Assembly (NCBI GenBank): GCA_902806565.1 | Contig: CADCXA010000025.1 | Span: 2,728,001 to 2,792,000, forward strand | Reading direction: 5' to 3' | Origin: Hypoxylon rubiginosum | Lineage: Eukaryota; Ascomycota; Sordariomycetes; Xylariales; Hypoxylaceae | Length of the DNA: 64,000 bases | In this document: piece after piece, positions 60,669-64,000 of the stretch | Layout of the letters: each line of letters begins with the position of its first letter | How positions within the stretch are numbered: the first letter of the stretch is position 1 | Notes under the pieces: model-generated | What the model saw: the letters and a program-made list of their open reading frames with translations, nothing else | Told to the model about the DNA's origin: nothing | Database searches by the model: none | Translations under genes and position numbers: made by a program

Positions 60669-63600
60669 CTATCTCTTCCCCTTGCCCTCCTCCGCCTCGG
60701 CGTCTACGTCGCGCTCCACCATCTCGATGGAGCTGAGGCTCGGGAACCGCTTGGCGAAGTCGCGCATGTAGTCCTCCTTCTCCTTGAAGCTCATGTCCAG
60801 CATCGGCCGCCCCGGCAGCCCGACACCGACGAGGTGCTCTGAGGAGCTGCGCTGCTGCTGGTGCGCGGGACCTACTCCTCCTCCCGTCGTAGGCCGCGGC
60901 GGTTGCTTCGGGGGCGACCTCGCGCGGGTCCCGCCCGTGGGAAGGTTGTTCAGGTGCGTGGGCTTAGGTGGGAGTGTGGGTTTGCTGGGAGATCCCGGAT
61001 CGACCGCCGGGGCGCGTCCTCGCGCGGTGGCGGATTCTGCTTGGGACGGCATCGGCTTGAGCGGGAGCGCGCCACCTCGCCCGCCTGTTACAAGTTTCCG
61101 AGGAACTTCGGGTAGCTGCTTTTCCGTGCGGCTCTTAGCCGTTGCCGCGTCGGAGAACTTACCGTAGCCAGATGCCGTGCGCTGGACGTGTTGGGCAGAC
61201 TTATGAGACTCGCCGAGTAGGTTCTGCACGCGGTTCTGTATGCTCACAGCTCGCGAGACGCCGCCGATACTCTTGGGTAAGGGTGCAGATAACCCCCCAG
61301 CTTCTCGGGCTGCTATTCGTTGTTTGTATTCGGCTGCCGCTGCTTCCACTCGCCGTTCCTCCTCGGCAAGCGCTTGCAATTCTAGCTCCCTTCGCATCTC
61401 CGGTGTCATCTCGGGTTCCTCAAAAAGTCGACCACTATCGCTACGATCATCCGTCGCCTCCGATCCAGCAATAGGGGTCAGATCATGCCGCTCCATGTCT
61501 TTGAGCGGAGACGGCGTCCGCGCCCCTGAGCCTGAACTAGAAGTGTGGCCCTCAAACCGCTTGAAAGCGTCACCGAATCTCCCTGCTAGGATATTCTTGG
61601 TGCCAGATAAAGAGGTGAGACTAGACCGCTTCGCGTGCTGCTTGACACCTTTATCCTTTTTCTTCGCATCGGAATCCTCCATGGATCGAAGGAAGTCCAC
61701 GTTAGACTCTATTGTTGCTTCGTCTTGTGGATCAAGCCTCGGGGATGAATTGTTCCCGTGCAGATGAGGCGAATAGCTAGGGGAACGTAGTGGCCTCGGA
61801 GCCGCCTCTCGTTCTCGGAGGTAATCCATGTCAGACTCGAGATAGGTACTAGCAGGCCTCTGGCGCCCTCCGATGGATGTTCTAGTCAATGGTTCGAGGT
61901 GCTCGGCACTCGGTCGGCCGCCTTCTAAAGATGGGCGCGACGACGATGGGTGCCGAATATGTCTTGGGGGCGGTTGGACCGAATCTATGCGAGGGGTTGG
62001 CGTAGGTCGTAATGCGTATCCTAGGTCCGGCCGTTTTTGCCCGGTGCCTGTTGACTCTTGGTGTCTAGGCAGGCTCGTTGTTCGATGCCGGTCGGTTGAA
62101 GGAAAGCGGTGGATTGGAGGATAATCTTGGGGTGGTCTTTCAGGGGGTGGAGTGCTGGTCATAGTTCCGGTCGAAATCATGGGCGGTCTACTAAGAGTAT
62201 CTTGCAAAGTCGGCGGTGGAGGGGATGAGATAGCCTGAAGTTCAGGATTACTGGAAATTATGGCTGAGGCACGACTCATTTCCACTGGCTGTTTGGGAGG
62301 CGCCGAACTAGGCTTGTTAACGGTCCCAGGCGGAGGTGACGATTTTCGCAATTCTCTCACAGCGGCGACCGACTTCACCCGAGTAAGATCGGCTGACTGC
62401 CTTTGAGTTGGGGGGACTGCCCCTATCGTAGGCTGAGGTTTAATAAAGGCATCGTCTGCCAGGTGGTCCGTAACGAGTTGACTGAGCTGCCTCTGCGGAT
62501 CCGCGGGAGATGTAGGACTATCAAACTCGAATTTTGTGCCCTGATCGTGTAGGAGGGAGAACTGATCAAGTGTTGGGAACCTTGACGACAGCTCGTCTGC
62601 CTCAAAATTCCCACCTGTTTTGGAGTCTAGAGCAGCGAACGGGTCGCCATTTGTGACTCTCCCTGGGGATGGGCTCGGCCTTGGTGGTTGTTTCGGGGCA
62701 GACTGGCTAGAGGTAGTTGGTCTGCCACGTCGCATAGGCGTGATCTCAGGGAGGGCTTGGGTTTGAGGTTGCGATGGGGGAGAATATACTGCGCCTATAC
62801 TCGGCGTAACTTTGCCTTCCTTGCCTGTAATTGGCTGTTTTTCTTTTTTCCCCGAATCTGTTTGAGATTGCCCAGAGTATATCTAGGGCTTGTTAGCCAA
62901 GTCGGGCGGAATATCAACATTGCACGTACATCATTGATAGGCACTTCACGGCCCTGCATTCGACAGCTTTCCCGAAGCACTTGATAAATATTCGGCCGGG
63001 CTCGCAAGTCCTCTCGTAACATTGACCCTTCATAACAAGATTTAGCAAGTTAATCCTAGGAATAAGATATGAAGTCTTACCAATTAACTGTTTTAACCTG
63101 TCTGAGAACACGGGATAGCTAGGGTATCTGAAGCTTGCATTTAAAATAGCGAGCTGCCCTTGCTCCTCGAATGGTGTAGTATAGTAGCAGAGCTTATAGA
63201 GTAGTACCCCTAGAGCCCAGATGTCCGATTTCTCGTCTATCGGTTGTTTCCGGTATACATCGATCATCTCCGGACTCCTATATTGTAAAGTAGTATGTCT
63301 CTGGACATCTTCGTCTATCAGACGGCATTCCACCACGGTCTGTGGCGCGGGTCTTGGCGGAGCTGCCGAACCAAAATCACACAGTTTGAATTTCCTCCTC
63401 GAGCCATTTGCTGTGATGAGAACATTCTCTACCTTCAGGTCTCGGTGTAGCAGAGGCGGCTTGAGGTAATGCATACAGGCGACGCCTTCTGCGACGTCGG
63501 AGAAGATATTCAAGATCTCGGGTTCGGTAAGACGGTGCTGCAACCGGGTATTCATGAAATCGATCAACCCTCCTCCATTGCAGTATTCCATGAGCAGGAA

Positions 63601-63987
63601 GACCTCGTAACCGCCGCCCTTTAGCTCGGATGCGTGCGAATCGATATATGTAACAATCGTCTTGTGCCCCTTGAGCCTTTTCATGGTTTCCACTTCCGTC
63701 CGCATCCCGCGGAGAGTCTCCTTGTCCGGCACGGCGACTCTCTTCAGCACTGCCTGATCGGTTCCGTCGACGGCGTGCTGCAGCTTCACGAGGTATACAT
63801 GTGCAAAACCACCCTCCGACAAGTATTTCTGGATCACTACCCTATGGGAGCCGACGTGGATCTTGGTGCCAGAGACGAAAGTGCCAGCGGGAGCGGTCGG
63901 TCCCTGTATGGGCATCGGCGCGTGTATCTGCATTGGCGCACCGTATGCGGCCTGTTGGCTAGGCTGACCCGGACGTGGTGCCGCCAT
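60669..63987 (-). CDS. Ark1/Prk1-type (NAK family) serine/threonine kinase; 5' end uncertain
   Basis: Actin-regulating kinase of the Ark1/Prk1/Akl1 (animal AAK1/GAK) family, which phosphorylates endocytic coat adaptors at cortical actin patches to drive their disassembly. Three exons in the window: 63987-63081, 63027-62930 and 62882-60669, with introns of 53 and 47 bp; 1072 residues from the first visible ATG. The kinase domain shows LSEGGFAHVYLV (56-67), Lys 82 in AVLKR, HRDLKVENVL (181-190), DFGSA (204-208), LQYRSPEM and the NAK-specific early RARPNIYQV. The long tail is Pro/Ser-rich with several PPRP/PPKP-like SH3 ligands, and ends in a conserved-looking FAKRFPSLSSIEM motif. The frame stays open to the window edge, so the true start may lie beyond position 64000. 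The gene is otherwise intact. Confidence 0.9.
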
Positions 63988-64000
63988 TGGCACGGTGTTT

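Overview
The window is nuclear DNA from a filamentous ascomycete (Pezizomycotina). Genes are split by short introns (47 to about 280 bp) with GTRNGT-like donors and CTAAC-like branch sites close to the acceptor. The proteins match fungal-specific families, including fungal Atg1 with an Atg8-interacting motif, a SidJ-like DUF1749 hydrolase, a DUF2841 protein, a 2EXR protein and an Ark1/Prk1-type kinase. Protein resemblance points to Sordariomycetes, possibly Xylariales; that placement is inference. I see no bacterial, viral or plasmid sequence, no CRISPR array, no rRNA or tRNA gene and no intact transposon.

Layout (thirteen gene models, about 35 introns). 1-4.5 kb: gene-free, with short tandem repeats. 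4.5-7.5 kb (-): ATG1 kinase. 7.5-12.3 kb: gene-free. 12.3-13.8 kb (-): ornithine aminotransferase, divergent from 15.1-17.2 kb (+) GPI mannosyltransferase III (GPI10/PIG-B), which converges on 17.9-20.6 kb (-) cullin-4. 22.1-27.3 kb (+): YCF1-type ABCC transporter. 27.3-37.8 kb: a 10.5 kb stretch with no supportable gene. 37.8-39.8 kb (+): DUF2841 protein with an apparent one-base frameshift. 39.8-45.0 kb: gene-free. 45.0-46.9 kb (-): cytochrome P450. 47.2-47.6 kb (-): an 83-residue cysteine-rich protein split by an intron, too short for simple ORF calling. 48.0-49.1 kb (-): DUF1749 hydrolase, sharing a 326 bp intergenic region with 49.4-52.7 kb (+) TTI1. 55.2-57.3 kb (+): amino-acid permease. 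58.6-59.9 kb (+): 2EXR protein, converging on 60.7-64.0 kb (-) Ark1/Prk1-type kinase, whose start may lie past the window edge.

The genes are mostly housekeeping and do not form one pathway. ATG1 (autophagy), TTI1 (TOR/PIKK maturation), the permease and ornithine aminotransferase all touch nitrogen and nutrient handling, but they are scattered and I treat this as coincidence. P450, small Cys-rich gene and hydrolase lie in tandem on one strand, but there is no backbone enzyme, so a metabolite cluster is not supported. I found no convincing novel multi-gene system. The points most worth a second look are the DUF2841 frameshift, the hidden Cys-rich gene, a frame-preserving 69-nt exon in the second ABC domain, GC-rich 3' gene ends, and a short palindromic motif scattered through the gene-free DNA. 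Exon borders were read by eye from splice consensus, reading phase and remembered family sequences; no transcript data or searches were available.
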